Source: Pseudomonadota bacterium (lineage in GTDB: Bacteria > Pseudomonadota > Gammaproteobacteria > Burkholderiales > Casimicrobiaceae). From it: DNA of 32,609 nucleotides. The position numbers were made by a program, and so were the translations under genes. Location of the stretch: contig WQTW01000005.1 in NCBI GenBank assembly GCA_009786085.1, forward strand, positions 3,783 through 36,391. Reading direction: 5' to 3'. Each line of letters starts with the position of its first letter. Within the stretch, counting starts at the first letter, position 1. The notes under the pieces were generated by a model. The model worked only from the letters and a program-made list of their open reading frames with translations. It was not told the DNA's origin and ran no database searches. Positions 6,474 through 14,262 of this stretch are shown piece after piece.

Positions 6474-8033
6474 CTAAAAGTAGGCAATTTGGCCCGCGCT
6501 CCGTTTTTCTCCGCGCGACGAAAGGGAGTCCAGCAGCTTTTGGTGTATGCCGCCAAAACCGCCGTTGCTCATGATCAGGATGTGATCGCCCGTTCGCGCG
6601 TCGGCGGTGAGCGCGTCGAGCAGCGCCGGGAGCGCATCGAAGGTGCGCGCTTTTTTGCCCAGCGGCGCCAGCGCGGCGGCGGCGTCCCAGCCGAGGTTGG
6701 CGGCGTAGCAATAAACGGCGTCGGCGTCACGCAGGCTGTCGGGCAACGCTTCTTTCATGGCGCCGAGTTTCATCGTGTTCGAGCGCGGTTCGAGGACGGC
6801 AAGAATCCGGGCGTTGCCGAGTAACTTGCGCAAGGCATCCAGCGTGGCGGCGATCGCGGTCGGGTGGTGCGCGAAGTCGTCGTAAACCGTGACGCCGTGA
6901 ACCTGACCGCGCTTTTCCAGTCGCCGCGCAACGCCCGGGAAACGCGCCAGCGCGGCGAGCGCTTCGTCGATACCGACGCCGACATGGTGCGCGGCGGCGA
7001 TTGCGGCAAGCGCGTTCATCGCGTTCATCGTGCCGGGCTGCGGCAGCGACAGTGTTTTGTGTGTATTGTCGGGGGTGATGATCTGTGCCCCCTTTTCAAA
7101 GAGCCTGTCCCCGAAGTGATTTTGATCGGGGAGGGTGTCGGCGAAGCCGACGGGGGTTTGCTGTGGGAGAGGGGTAGAGAGAGAGGAGGGAAATGCTTCC
7201 CCTCTCCCGCTTTCCGCGGGAGAGGGGTCAGGGGAGAGGGTGACAAGCCGCCACTCCGGCGACGCCATCACTTCGCCGCGCCCGAAGTGTTCAACGCCGC
7301 TCCAGGCGCCGCGCGCCAGAACGCGCTGCAAGGCTTCACTGTCGGCGTTGACGATCAGTCGCCCGTTCGGCGGCACGGTGCGCACCAGATGGTGAAACTG
7401 CGTTTCGATGGCGGCAAGATCGGCGAAGATGTCGGCGTGGTCGAATTCGAGGTTGTTGAGAATCGCGGTGCGCGGTCGGTAGTGAACGAATTTCGAGCGC
7501 TTGTCGAAGAAGGCGGTGTCGTATTCGTCGGCCTCGATCACGAAGAACGGGCTGTCGGTCAAGCGCGCCGACACGTGAAATCCGGCGGGCACGCCGCCGA
7601 TCAGAAAGCCGGGGCGAAGACCGGCGCAGTCGAGAATCCAGGCCAGCATCGACGCGGTGGTGGTTTTGCCGTGCGTGCCGGCAACGGCAAGCACATGCCG
7701 CGCGCCCTGCGGCGTTGTCGTGCGCAGCACATGTTCGGCCAGCCATTGCGGGCCGGAGGTGTAGGGCAGGTTGCGTTCGAGGATCGCTTCGACGAGCGGA
7801 TTGCCGCGCGACAGCGCGTTGCCGATCACGAAAATGTCGGCGTCGCGGGCAACGGTGTCGAGTTGTTCGGCTTCATAACCGGACGTTAACGTGATGCCCA
7901 GCGCTTCTAGCTGCGTTGACATCGGCGGATAGGTTTGCGCATCGCAGCCGGTGACGCGGTGCCCCTGCTGCTGCGCCAGCGCCGCGATGCCGCCCATGAA
8001 TGTGCCGCAGATACCGAGGATGTGAAGGTGCAT
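6474..8033 (-). CDS. mpl: UDP-N-acetylmuramate:L-alanyl-gamma-D-glutamyl-meso-DAP ligase with internal repeat-derived insertion
   Basis: This cytosolic peptidoglycan-recycling ligase attaches the recovered tripeptide to UDP-MurNAc using ATP. The 519 residues show the Mur-ligase layout: MHLHILGICGTFMGG at the N-terminus, the P-loop GTHGKTTTAS near 119-128, EADEYDTAFF, NNLEFDHADIF, the C-terminal domain beginning near PGVARRLEKRG, and YDDFAHHPTA. The C-terminal IMSNGGFGGIHQKLLD is characteristic of Mpl rather than MurC. E. coli Mpl is about 457 residues. The excess is explained by residues about 265-320 (plus coordinates about 7076-7240), which are built from intergenic repeat modules and lie between the substrate domain and the conserved MNAMNALAAIAAA block. 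The last about 15 residues also resemble a repeat (see 6495-6515). The reading frame is intact, so the gene is probably functional. A TACAAT -10-like hexamer lies at 8055-8060 (minus). Confidence 0.93.
   Translation of the reverse strand: MHLHILGICGTFMGGIAALAQQQGHRVTGCDAQTYPPMSTQLEALGITLTSGYEAEQLDTVARDADIFVIGNALSRGNPLVEAILERNLPYTSGPQWLAEHVLRTTTPQGARHVLAVAGTHGKTTTASMLAWILDCAGLRPGFLIGGVPAGFHVSARLTDSPFFVIEADEYDTAFFDKRSKFVHYRPRTAILNNLEFDHADIFADLAAIETQFHHLVRTVPPNGRLIVNADSEALQRVLARGAWSGVEHFGRGEVMASPEWRLVTLSPDPSPAESGRGEAFPSSLSTPLPQQTPVGFADTLPDQNHFGDRLFEKGAQIITPDNTHKTLSLPQPGTMNAMNALAAIAAAHHVGVGIDEALAALARFPGVARRLEKRGQVHGVTVYDDFAHHPTAIAATLDALRKLLGNARILAVLEPRSNTMKLGAMKEALPDSLRDADAVYCYAANLGWDAAAALAPLGKKARTFDALPALLDALTADARTGDHILIMSNGGFGGIHQKLLDSLSSRGEKRSAGQIAYF
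7076..7240. repeat. Composite repeat insertion inside mpl
   Basis: On the plus strand this segment contains CCCCCTTTTCAAAGAG, then a small hairpin (CCCCGA...TCGGGG), then GGGTGTCGGCGAAGCCGACG and GGGGTTTG. Together these are the intergenic module CCCCCTTT/GTCGGC seen at about 15980-16020 and 30804-30852. The palindrome CCCTCTCCCGC...GCGGGAGAGGGG follows (about 7198-7226), with GGGGAGAGGG. It is read in-frame on the minus strand as about 55 residues rich in Pro, Ser and Gly, with no counterpart in normal Mpl. Confidence 0.85.
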
Positions 8034-8392
8034 GGCCGCTCGCCGGAAAAGCGTATTGTACGTCAGGGATCAGAGGTCAGAGAACAGAAGCCAGAAATCA
8101 GAAAAGCGCCATTCTGCGCGGCGCGTAGCGTGTCATCCTGCGCGAAGTCGCAGGACGCAGAATCCACATAACCTCAACCCTTCCCTTGAAGGGAGGGTTT
8201 TTTTGCCCTCTCCCCCACCACTCTCCCGCAAGCGGGAGAGGGGATCGCTCCTTCGCGGCTTCGCGCCTTCGCGTGAGGTGCTTTTTATGGATTCTGCGAT
8301 CCCGCTTCACTCCGCGCAGAATGACTGCTTTCGTGTCTTTCGTGTTTTTCGTGGTTAAAGAGGTTTCTTTGCGGTTAAATCCGGGCTACCCG
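8034..8392. repeat. Intergenic repeat mosaic 2 (between DUF4124 gene and mpl)
   Basis: I see no gene here. The modules are: TCAGRRR heptamers (about 8062-8102); GTCATCCTGCGCGAAG...GCAGAATCC (about 8131-8165); CCCTTCCCTTGAAGGGAGGG (about 8177-8197); CTCTCCCGCAAGCGGGAGAG with a CCCTCTCCC lead (about 8204-8243); CTTCGCGGCTTCGCGCC (about 8250-8277); GGATTCTGCG...CGCAGAATGAC (about 8288-8325); and a reversed ACGAAAGACACGAA/GGTTAA tract (about 8330-8377). The heptamer tract begins 2 bp upstream of the putative mpl -10. Confidence 0.8.
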
Positions 8393-9064
8393 CTACTTTT
8401 TCTCCGCCTGCCTCTCCGCTTCGATTCGCGCGCGTTCGGCTTCTTTCAGTTCGCGCCAGCGTTGTTTGTCGCGCTCGTATTTGGCGTAAATCGTTTCTTT
8501 TTCGCGGAGGTCGCGGTCGATGGAAGCGTTGCGGTTCGTGATTTCGCCTTCCAGCTTCTCCAGTTCGCCTTCCGGCAACGCGCCGCCGGCTTCCCGCCGC
8601 TCCAGCAGACTTTTGTGTCTGGTCTGCTGCTGGGACAGCATCACTTTCGTCGCCTCGATCCGCGCGTCCAGCGCAGAGAGGGCGCGGTCACGGGCAAGAT
8701 CGATGTCTTCTTCTTTCAGGTATGAAAACACCAGCGCCCGATCCTTGCGCTCGGCGATGTCTTTCTGCACTTGCTCAAGGCGTTTTTTCTCGGCTTCTTC
8801 TTCATTGATCTTGCGCTGGCTCTCCGGCGCAGACGCCTCGATTTTCCGCACTTGCCGCGCTTGCCGGTCGAGAATCGACTGCTCGCGGTTGACGGCTTCC
8901 AGTGGCGCTTTGTCGCTGTAGTGAACGACGCCTTTTTCGTCAACCCATTTGTAGGTCTTGCCGCTGGACGGCGTTTGTTGCGCCGCAGCCATGCCGACGC
9001 CCACCGAAAAGGCCAGCGCCAGGAAAATCGCTCCCGCTGTTTTCTTTATTTTCATCCCCATCAT
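8393..9064 (-). CDS. DUF4124 domain periplasmic coiled-coil protein
   Basis: I chose the ATG at 9064, which has CCGGAG a few bases upstream; ATGs at 9061 and 9055 follow directly. The product is about 223 residues. A signal peptide (KIKKTAGAIFLALAFSVGVG, then MAAAQQ) is followed by a short DUF4124 motif, TYKWVDEKGVVHYSDKAP, near residues 34-51. DUF4124 is a small beta domain common in exported beta- and gammaproteobacterial proteins. The rest is a charged, heptad-like coiled coil rich in E, K, R and Q, ending RIEAERQAEKK. It is transcribed divergently from xth. The function is unknown; an envelope-associated structural role is inference. Confidence 0.82.
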   Translation of the reverse strand: MMGMKIKKTAGAIFLALAFSVGVGMAAAQQTPSSGKTYKWVDEKGVVHYSDKAPLEAVNREQSILDRQARQVRKIEASAPESQRKINEEEAEKKRLEQVQKDIAERKDRALVFSYLKEEDIDLARDRALSALDARIEATKVMLSQQQTRHKSLLERREAGGALPEGELEKLEGEITNRNASIDRDLREKETIYAKYERDKQRWRELKEAERARIEAERQAEKK

Positions 9065-9371
9065 TTCGGCTCCGGTAAAACTCCCTTTGTTTGTACCGTC
9101 AAATTCCCTGGCTGTTTCTCTTGCGGTTTCCCCTGCCCTCGCTGTCGCAAACCGGCAACTTTTGCATTTCCGCGGTACACAGACCACCGCGTTCGCCGAA
9201 ACGCGCTCGGGAAAAACCGTTTTAACAAGACACACGCACATTCTGTGCCATCGTCCGCAAAACGTCCATCTTTTCGCGTCATTTTCGTACAAACCCTTGC
9301 GAAGTGTGTCGTCCGGCATACGAGGCCGCGGCTTTCCTGTATCCTGTCGCCTGCAAAACGGTTTCTTCACT
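9065..9371. other. Divergent intergenic region between the DUF4124 gene and xth
   Basis: This 307-bp stretch must hold divergent promoters for the DUF4124 gene (minus) and xth (plus). I see no convincing -35/-10 pair, no repeat module of the families found elsewhere and no small gene. It is one of the few gaps free of the repeat mosaic. Confidence 0.5.
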
Positions 9372-10466
9372 ATGCGCATCATTTCACTCAATCTAAACGG
9401 CATCCGCTCGGCGGAGCGCAAGGGCTTGTCCGACTGGCTTGCTCAGGGTTCGCCCTGGGATGTCTTGTGCCTTCAGGAGTTGAGGGCTGACCTCGCCGAC
9501 ATTCCCGCGACGCTGGCGTCGCTTGACGGAAAACACGCGGCGTTTCTTCCCGCGCAGAAAAAGGGCTACAGCGGCGTCGGGCTGATCGCCGCCGCGCCGT
9601 TCACGCCGCGCGTCGGCTTCGGCGATCCCGAATTCGACGCCGAGGGGCGTTACCTGCAAGCCGATTTCGACGGCCTCACGGTGGTCAGCGTCTATGTTCC
9701 GTCCGGCTCCAGCGGCGACGATCGGCAACAGGCCAAATACCGTTTTCTCGACCGCTTTTTGCCGCATCTGCACGCGCTCATCGCTACGTCGGCGAAAGAA
9801 GGGCGCGAGCTGATCGTCTGCGGCGACGTGAACATCGCGCACAAGGAAATCGACCTCAAAAACTGGAAGTCGAACCAGAAAAACTCCGGCTTTCTGCCCG
9901 AAGAGCGCGCCTGGCTCGACCGGATGTTCGCGGAAACCGGCCTTGTCGATGTGTTCCGCGCGCTCGATCCGCGCCCCGAGCAATACACCTGGTGGTCAAA
10001 CCGCGGGCAAGCCTGGGCGAAGAATGTCGGGTGGCGGCTCGATTACCAGTTCGCCACGCCGGGCATCGCCGCGACAGCGCGAACGACGTCGATTTACAAG
10101 GAACAGCGTTTTTCCGATCACGCGCCGCTCATCGTCGATTACGATTTCTCTCTCCCCTCTCCCGCTTGCGGGAGAGGGTGCCCCGAAGGGGCGGGAGAGT
10201 GGGCTGTCAGGCATCAAAAAAGCATCCTCTCACGCGAAGCCGCGAAGGCGCGAAGTGGAAAAGCCCCCGACCTGCCCCCTTTTCAAAGAGGGTGCCCGCC
10301 TTCGGCGGGCGGGGGTTTGCAGCGTTACGGGCGGCAGATTGCCGCCCCTACGTCTCTATCGGTACCTTTTGCCCGTAGGGGAGGCAACCTGCCTCCCGTT
10401 GCCGCACGAAAAACCCCCTCTCCCCCAACCCCTCTCCCGCAAGAAGAGCGGGGAGCAAAACCATGA
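9372..10466 (+). CDS. xth: Exodeoxyribonuclease III with a repeat-derived C-terminal tail
   Basis: This Mg-dependent AP endonuclease/3'-5' exonuclease acts in base excision repair. The conserved EEP-fold domain spans residues 1-259: MRIISLNLNGIRSA, LQEL with catalytic E36, the GYSGVGL loop, the GDVNIAH block with D152 and N154, WRLDYQF, and SDHAPLIVDY with D249/H250. Family members end about here (roughly 255-260 residues). The frame instead continues for about 105 residues made of intergenic repeat modules (Pro/Gly/Arg-rich) and stops at TGA 10464-10466. That TGA overlaps the ATG of the ABC-F gene as ATGA. The start ATG at 9372 has no strong ribosome-binding site, but the N-terminus matches the family exactly. 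Confidence 0.92.
   Translation: MRIISLNLNGIRSAERKGLSDWLAQGSPWDVLCLQELRADLADIPATLASLDGKHAAFLPAQKKGYSGVGLIAAAPFTPRVGFGDPEFDAEGRYLQADFDGLTVVSVYVPSGSSGDDRQQAKYRFLDRFLPHLHALIATSAKEGRELIVCGDVNIAHKEIDLKNWKSNQKNSGFLPEERAWLDRMFAETGLVDVFRALDPRPEQYTWWSNRGQAWAKNVGWRLDYQFATPGIAATARTTSIYKEQRFSDHAPLIVDYDFSLPSPACGRGCPEGAGEWAVRHQKSILSREAAKARSGKAPDLPPFQRGCPPSAGGGLQRYGRQIAAPTSLSVPFARRGGNLPPVAARKTPSPPTPLPQEERGAKP
10149..10460. repeat. Repeat mosaic forming the xth 3' coding extension
   Basis: Modules in order are: CCCTCTCCCGCTTGCGGGAG and GGGGCGGGAGAG (about 10152-10201); TCACGCGAAGCCGCGAAGG (about 10230-10258); the CCCCCTTTT...GGGTGCCCGCC/GGCGGGCGGGGG module (about 10274-10319); GGGCGGCAGATTGCCGCCC (about 10328-10347); GGGGAGGCAACCTGCCTCCC (about 10378-10397); and a CCCTCTCCCCCAACCCC/CTCTCCCGCAAGAAG module (about 10417-10445). 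Every module also occurs in non-coding gaps of the window, yet here the whole block is open in the xth frame. Confidence 0.85.
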
Positions 10467-12379
10467 TCCGCCTGAACCGCCTGACGCTGGCGCGCGGTGC
10501 GCAAATCCTGCTCGACGACGTGAGCCTGATGATTCACGACCGCCACAAAGCCGGCATCATCGGCGCCAACGGTTGCGGCAAGACGAGTTTGTTCGCGCTG
10601 TTGCGCGGCGTGTTGTCGCCGGAGTGCGGCGATGTGCTGCTGCCGAAGCAGGCGGTGATCGCGCATGTTGCGCAGGAAACGCCGAACGTTGCCGCGTCGG
10701 CGCTCGATTATGTGCTCGATGGCGACCGCGAACTGCGCACCGTCGAAGCCGCCATCGCCCGTTTGCAAGAGGCCGCGCAGCACCATCACGACGACGGGCA
10801 CGCGCTTGCCGAATGGCACCATCGCTTCGAAGCGATTGACGGCTACCGCGCCCGCGCGCGCGCCGCCGAACTGCTGGCCGGTTTGGGTTTTAGCCACGCG
10901 CAACACCACGATCCGGTCAACACCTTTTCCGGCGGCTGGCGGATGCGGCTGAATCTGGCGCAGGCGTTGATGTGTCGCAGCGATATTCTGCTGCTCGACG
11001 AACCGACCAACCACCTCGACCTCGATGCCGTGCTGTGGCTTGAGGACTGGTTGCGCCGTTATCCCGGAACCCTGCTGCTGATTACCCACGACCGCGATTT
11101 TCTCGACAGCATCGTTGACACCATCGTTCATTTCGATCAACGCACGCTGAAAACCTACAGCGGCAATTACGCGCAATTCGAGCAGGAACGCGCCGCCGCG
11201 CTCGCCAACCAACAGGCGACCTTTGAAAAACAACAGCGCACCGTCGCGCATCTGCAAAGTTTCATCGACCGTTTCCGCGCCAAAGCCACCAAAGCGAAAC
11301 AAGCGCAAAGCCGGTTGCGCCAACTGGAAAAGATGACGCGCATTTCGGCGGCGCATGTGGACAGCCCCTTCTCGTTCAGCTTCCCGCCGAGCGATTCGCG
11401 CGCGCGCCAACTGCTGCGGCTGGAAAACGCCGACCTCGGCTACCGCGCCGATGCGCCGGTGCTGCCGAGCGTCGAATGCGGCATTCTCTCCGACACCCGT
11501 TTGGGGCTTCTCGGCCCCAACGGCGCGGGAAAATCGACACTGATCAAATCCATGACCGGACGTCTGCCCTTGCTGCGCGGCTCGCGGCACACCGCGCGCG
11601 ATCTGCGCATCGGTTACTTCGCGCAGCACCAGTTGGACACCCTCGATCCGCAAGCGTCGGCGTTGCTGCACCTGCAACGTCTCGCCCCCGACGCGCGCGA
11701 ACAAAACCTGCGCGATTTCCTGGGCGGCTTCGCTTTTCACGGCGAACAAACGACGCAAACCATCGCCTCGTTTTCCGGCGGCGAGCGCGCGCGGCTGGCG
11801 CTGGCGCTGATCGTTTACGCGCGCCCGCAACTCCTGATCCTCGACGAGCCGACCAACCACCTCGACATCGACATGCGCGAAGCCTTGACCGAAGCGCTGC
11901 AAGCGTACAACGGCGCGCTGATCGTCGTTGCGCATGATCGGCATTTGCTGTCGGCGACCGTTGACGAATTCTGGCTCGTCCATCAAGGTGCGATCTCGCC
12001 GTTCGACGGCGACCTCGACGATTACCGCCGCTTCGTGCTCGATCATTTACGCGAAGACGCGCGCGAAGAAACGACCGACGTCGCTGAGACCGCCCCTTCC
12101 ACCACGCCCGACCGCAAAACCCAGAAACGCCTCGACGCCGAAGCGCGGCAGCGACGCGCCCCGTTCGTCAAACGCCAAAACGACATCGAAAAAACCCTGG
12201 AAACCCTCAGCGCCGAACGCACCGCGCTGGAACACTGGCTGGCGTCACCGGACGCCTACCTCGACGACGCCAAAGCGCGCCTGACCACCACGCTGGCGCG
12301 ACAGCGCGAAATCGGCAAACAGATTGAAACGCTGGAAACCGAATGGCTGGAGATCAGCGAAGCCATCCAGAAAAGTTAA
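10463..12379 (+). CDS. yheS: ABC-F family ATPase, YheS type
   Basis: The 638-residue length and layout match YheS (637 residues in E. coli). It has two ABC domains without membrane segments. The first carries Walker A GANGCGKTS near 34-42, signature FSGGW and Walker B ILLLDEPTNHLD. A charged linker contains FIDRFRAKATKAKQAQSR. The second has GPNGAGKST near 350-358, FSGGERARLALAL and LLILDEPTNHLDID. A basic/acidic coiled C-terminal extension ends EWLEISEAIQKS. ABC-F proteins bind the ribosomal E site and relieve stalled translation. The ATG lies within the xth stop (ATGA), so translation is probably coupled to the read-through tail of xth. GGGGAGC about 9 nt upstream can serve as a ribosome-binding site. 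Confidence 0.92.
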   Translation: MIRLNRLTLARGAQILLDDVSLMIHDRHKAGIIGANGCGKTSLFALLRGVLSPECGDVLLPKQAVIAHVAQETPNVAASALDYVLDGDRELRTVEAAIARLQEAAQHHHDDGHALAEWHHRFEAIDGYRARARAAELLAGLGFSHAQHHDPVNTFSGGWRMRLNLAQALMCRSDILLLDEPTNHLDLDAVLWLEDWLRRYPGTLLLITHDRDFLDSIVDTIVHFDQRTLKTYSGNYAQFEQERAAALANQQATFEKQQRTVAHLQSFIDRFRAKATKAKQAQSRLRQLEKMTRISAAHVDSPFSFSFPPSDSRARQLLRLENADLGYRADAPVLPSVECGILSDTRLGLLGPNGAGKSTLIKSMTGRLPLLRGSRHTARDLRIGYFAQHQLDTLDPQASALLHLQRLAPDAREQNLRDFLGGFAFHGEQTTQTIASFSGGERARLALALIVYARPQLLILDEPTNHLDIDMREALTEALQAYNGALIVVAHDRHLLSATVDEFWLVHQGAISPFDGDLDDYRRFVLDHLREDAREETTDVAETAPSTTPDRKTQKRLDAEARQRRAPFVKRQNDIEKTLETLSAERTALEHWLASPDAYLDDAKARLTTTLARQREIGKQIETLETEWLEISEAIQKS

Positions 12380-12999
12380 CGCAAAGAAAACCTTTTTTAA
12401 CCACGAAAAGACACGAAAGATACGAAAAGCACGAAAAAATCTCACGCGAAGGCGCGAAGCCGCGAAGCGCGTAGCCCGGATAAGCGAAGCGCCATCCGGG
12501 GATCAGGAATCAGGAATCAACGGTCAGGGATCAGAACGTAGGGGCGCGATTTATCGCGCCTATTCTCACGCGGAGACGCGGAGGAACAGCAAGTGTGCCG
12601 GGAATCGTCTCTGTCATTCTGCGCGACGCGAAGCGGCGTCGCAGAATCCAAAAAAACAGGGCGCGATAAATCGCGCCCCTACGGGCAAGACGCGCCGATA
12701 GCGCCCCTTCCCCCCGTCATTCCCGCGGGGCCTGCCCCCGCGAAAGCGGGGGGCGGGAATCCAGTGCCATAAGGCGGGGATGGGGGGATGCGGGCGGGAC
12801 GCCCGCGCTCCATTTTTCTCCGCGTTCTCCGCGCCTTCGCGTGAGATAACGCGGAGCCGCGAAGGAACGAATCTCCCCTCTCCCGCTTGCGGGAGAGGGG
12901 TGGGGGAGAGGGCGAACAAAAAGGGCGGGTTTGAAACCCGCCCCTACGAATTACGAGTTCGATTGTTGGGGTTCGCTTCGCTCACCACCAACCTACGCT
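12380..12999. repeat. Intergenic repeat mosaic 4 (620 bp, downstream of yheS)
   Basis: I see no gene here. Ordered modules are: ACGAAAAGACACGAAAG tract (12398-12439); CTCACGCGAAGGCGCG (about 12440-12470); REP-like GTAGCCCGGATAAGCG (about 12471-12499); TCAGRRR heptamers (about 12500-12538); GGGGCGCGATTTATCGCGCC (about 12541-12560); GTCATTCTGCGCG...GCAGAATCC (about 12612-12649); GGGCGCGATAAATCGCGCCC (about 12658-12677); an expanded dRS3-like ATTCCC...GGGAAT (12719-12760); GGGCGGGACGCCCGCG (about 12793-12808); CTCTCCCGCTTGCGGGAGAG (about 12878-12897); and GGGCGGGTTTGAAACCCGCC (about 12924-12943). It is the densest non-coding array in the window. Confidence 0.85.
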
Positions 13000-14103
13000 T
13001 TACACCCTACGCCTCGCCGCCAATCCGCCCAGCGCCAACGCGAGCAGCACCAGCATCGCCGGATGCATCACCGGCACGGAAGTCGCTGTCTGTGCCGCGA
13101 GCGGAGCGCCTATCGTCATGATCAGGCTTCCGTCACCGGTCACCGAAAGGGTGTATCTGTAGCCATTGAGCGTTCCGTTCTGCGACGCTGCCGCCAGGGT
13201 TCCGCTGAAATCGCAACCCGCTCCGCAGCCGATCAAGGTAAACACATCGCCCGTGCTCACGGTCAACCCCGAAGCAGCCGTCACGCTCACGGTCGAATTC
13301 GTGCTGATGCGCGCATAATCGGTCGTGGTCAGCACCGTGCCGCCGCCGCTCAAGCTCGCGGGCAAGGTAAACCGAAAGTTCTGAAAACTGTCCAGTTCGT
13401 AAACGGTCAAACCGGCGGACGCCATTTGCAAGGTGTTGCCGGTAGAGACGGCGGTGACGCCGCGGGCATCACCGCCGAAGAGGGAGGCGGTTACCCCGAA
13501 GGTCGAAGCCGGTAGATTGGCGACGATCACCACGGTGTTGTTGCTGGCTTCGGCGGCGCCGGAGTTGCTGTCAGCTAGCCCGCCCAAAACGGTTCCGTTG
13601 ATCGTGCCGCCGGTGATGGTCACGGTGTTACCGTTGGCGGTGGCGTTGCCAGCGCCGTTGTTATGAGCCATTCCGCCGTAAACGTTCGACACCGTGCCGC
13701 CGCTGACGGTTACCTGGTTGTTGTTGACGCTGGCGGCGTCGTTCGAGTTCAGCAAGTGATACGCGCCGAAAACATTAAAAGCCTCGCTACCGGTGATGGA
13801 CACGCGGTTGAAATTCACAGATTCGTCATCCAGACAATTGATCGCGCCCGAAACATGGTTAGGATTCGTCGCCGCGCCGCTGTTGAGCGTGACGGTGTTG
13901 GTCGGCGTCGTTGCATTGCCGCCGCTCACGGCGTTGCTTTTGAAGTTGCCGCTACCGTCAGGTGTGAGGACGTTGTTCCAAGCAGCCACACAGGTGATGT
14001 TTTGCAAGGCGCCTGGGGGATAAGTGACGTCTTCGGCCAGCACCGGAACAGAGAGCGTGAGCGCCAGCGCGCCGGTCAACGCAGGAAGGAAAAACCGTTT
14101 CAT
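13000..14103 (-). CDS. Secreted repeat protein with C-terminal PEP-CTERM-like sorting signal
   Basis: I chose the ATG at 14103, with AGGAG 6 nt upstream; the longer open frame upstream is leader. The product is about 367 residues. A signal peptide (MKRFFLPALTGALALTLS, cleavage after VLA near residue 22) is followed by Asn/Thr/Gly/Ser-rich sequence. Imperfect beta-strand repeats such as VTVSGGTVSNVYGG and VTITGGTINGTVLGG suggest a beta-helix/solenoid. The extreme C-terminus is VPVMHPAMLVLLALALGGLA then ARRRV: a Pro-containing motif, a membrane helix and an Arg cluster, as in PEP-CTERM/IPTL-CTERM substrates of exosortase-type enzymes. It is probably exported and surface-linked or polymer-associated. 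Upstream lie a sigma-54 promoter and a structured leader. The exact CTERM class is uncertain. Confidence 0.83.
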   Translation of the reverse strand: MKRFFLPALTGALALTLSVPVLAEDVTYPPGALQNITCVAAWNNVLTPDGSGNFKSNAVSGGNATTPTNTVTLNSGAATNPNHVSGAINCLDDESVNFNRVSITGSEAFNVFGAYHLLNSNDAASVNNNQVTVSGGTVSNVYGGMAHNNGAGNATANGNTVTITGGTINGTVLGGLADSNSGAAEASNNTVVIVANLPASTFGVTASLFGGDARGVTAVSTGNTLQMASAGLTVYELDSFQNFRFTLPASLSGGGTVLTTTDYARISTNSTVSVTAASGLTVSTGDVFTLIGCGAGCDFSGTLAAASQNGTLNGYRYTLSVTGDGSLIMTIGAPLAAQTATSVPVMHPAMLVLLALALGGLAARRRV

Positions 14104-14145
14104 GAAAAACTCCTTTTGGAAAAGTTTGCGGGAAGAAAAAAACAA

Positions 14146-14188
14146 CAGAAAACGAAAAAGCCCTGCCTTCCGATGGAAAACAGGGCTT
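14146..14188 (-). terminator. Terminator-like hairpin in the leader of the PEP-CTERM-like gene
   Basis: Read on the minus strand this is AAGCCCTG, a small inner stem TTTTCC/GGAAGG, then CAGGGCTT running into TTTTTCGTTTTC. The stem/U-tract shape is that of an intrinsic terminator. It ends about 45 nt before the start codon of the gene whose leader contains it. It may be an attenuator, or it may end a short sigma-54-driven RNA. Confidence 0.6.
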
Positions 14189-14197
14189 GAAAAATAA

Positions 14198-14221
14198 CGC
14201 GCGTTCCTTTCGGAACGCGCG
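14198..14221 (-). promoter_or_regulatory. 10-bp stem with GAAA tetraloop in the same leader
   Basis: On the minus strand CGCGCGTTCC and GGAACGCGCG pair perfectly around a GAAA (GNRA-type) loop. TTATTTTTC follows. It lies just upstream of the terminator-like hairpin, giving two tandem structures between the putative transcription start (about 14250) and the start codon. It could protect the RNA, act as an alternative terminator, or form part of a switch. Confidence 0.6.
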
Positions 14222-14240
14222 CTGTCTTTAAGATGGAACG

Positions 14241-14262
14241 AGTGAGTGAGTGAGTGAGTGAG
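14241..14262. repeat. Tetranucleotide microsatellite (AGTG)5.5
   Basis: Five and a half perfect AGTG units on the plus strand (CACT on the minus strand) lie immediately downstream of the sigma-54 promoter. They cover the expected transcription start. Copy-number change by slippage would shift the promoter-to-leader distance. Confidence 0.9.

Noticed and set aside
10325-12046. A 573-codon minus-strand frame opposite yheS
   Set aside because: It is the antisense of a clear ABC-F gene; the predicted protein is low-complexity Arg/Gln/Val-rich without any motif.
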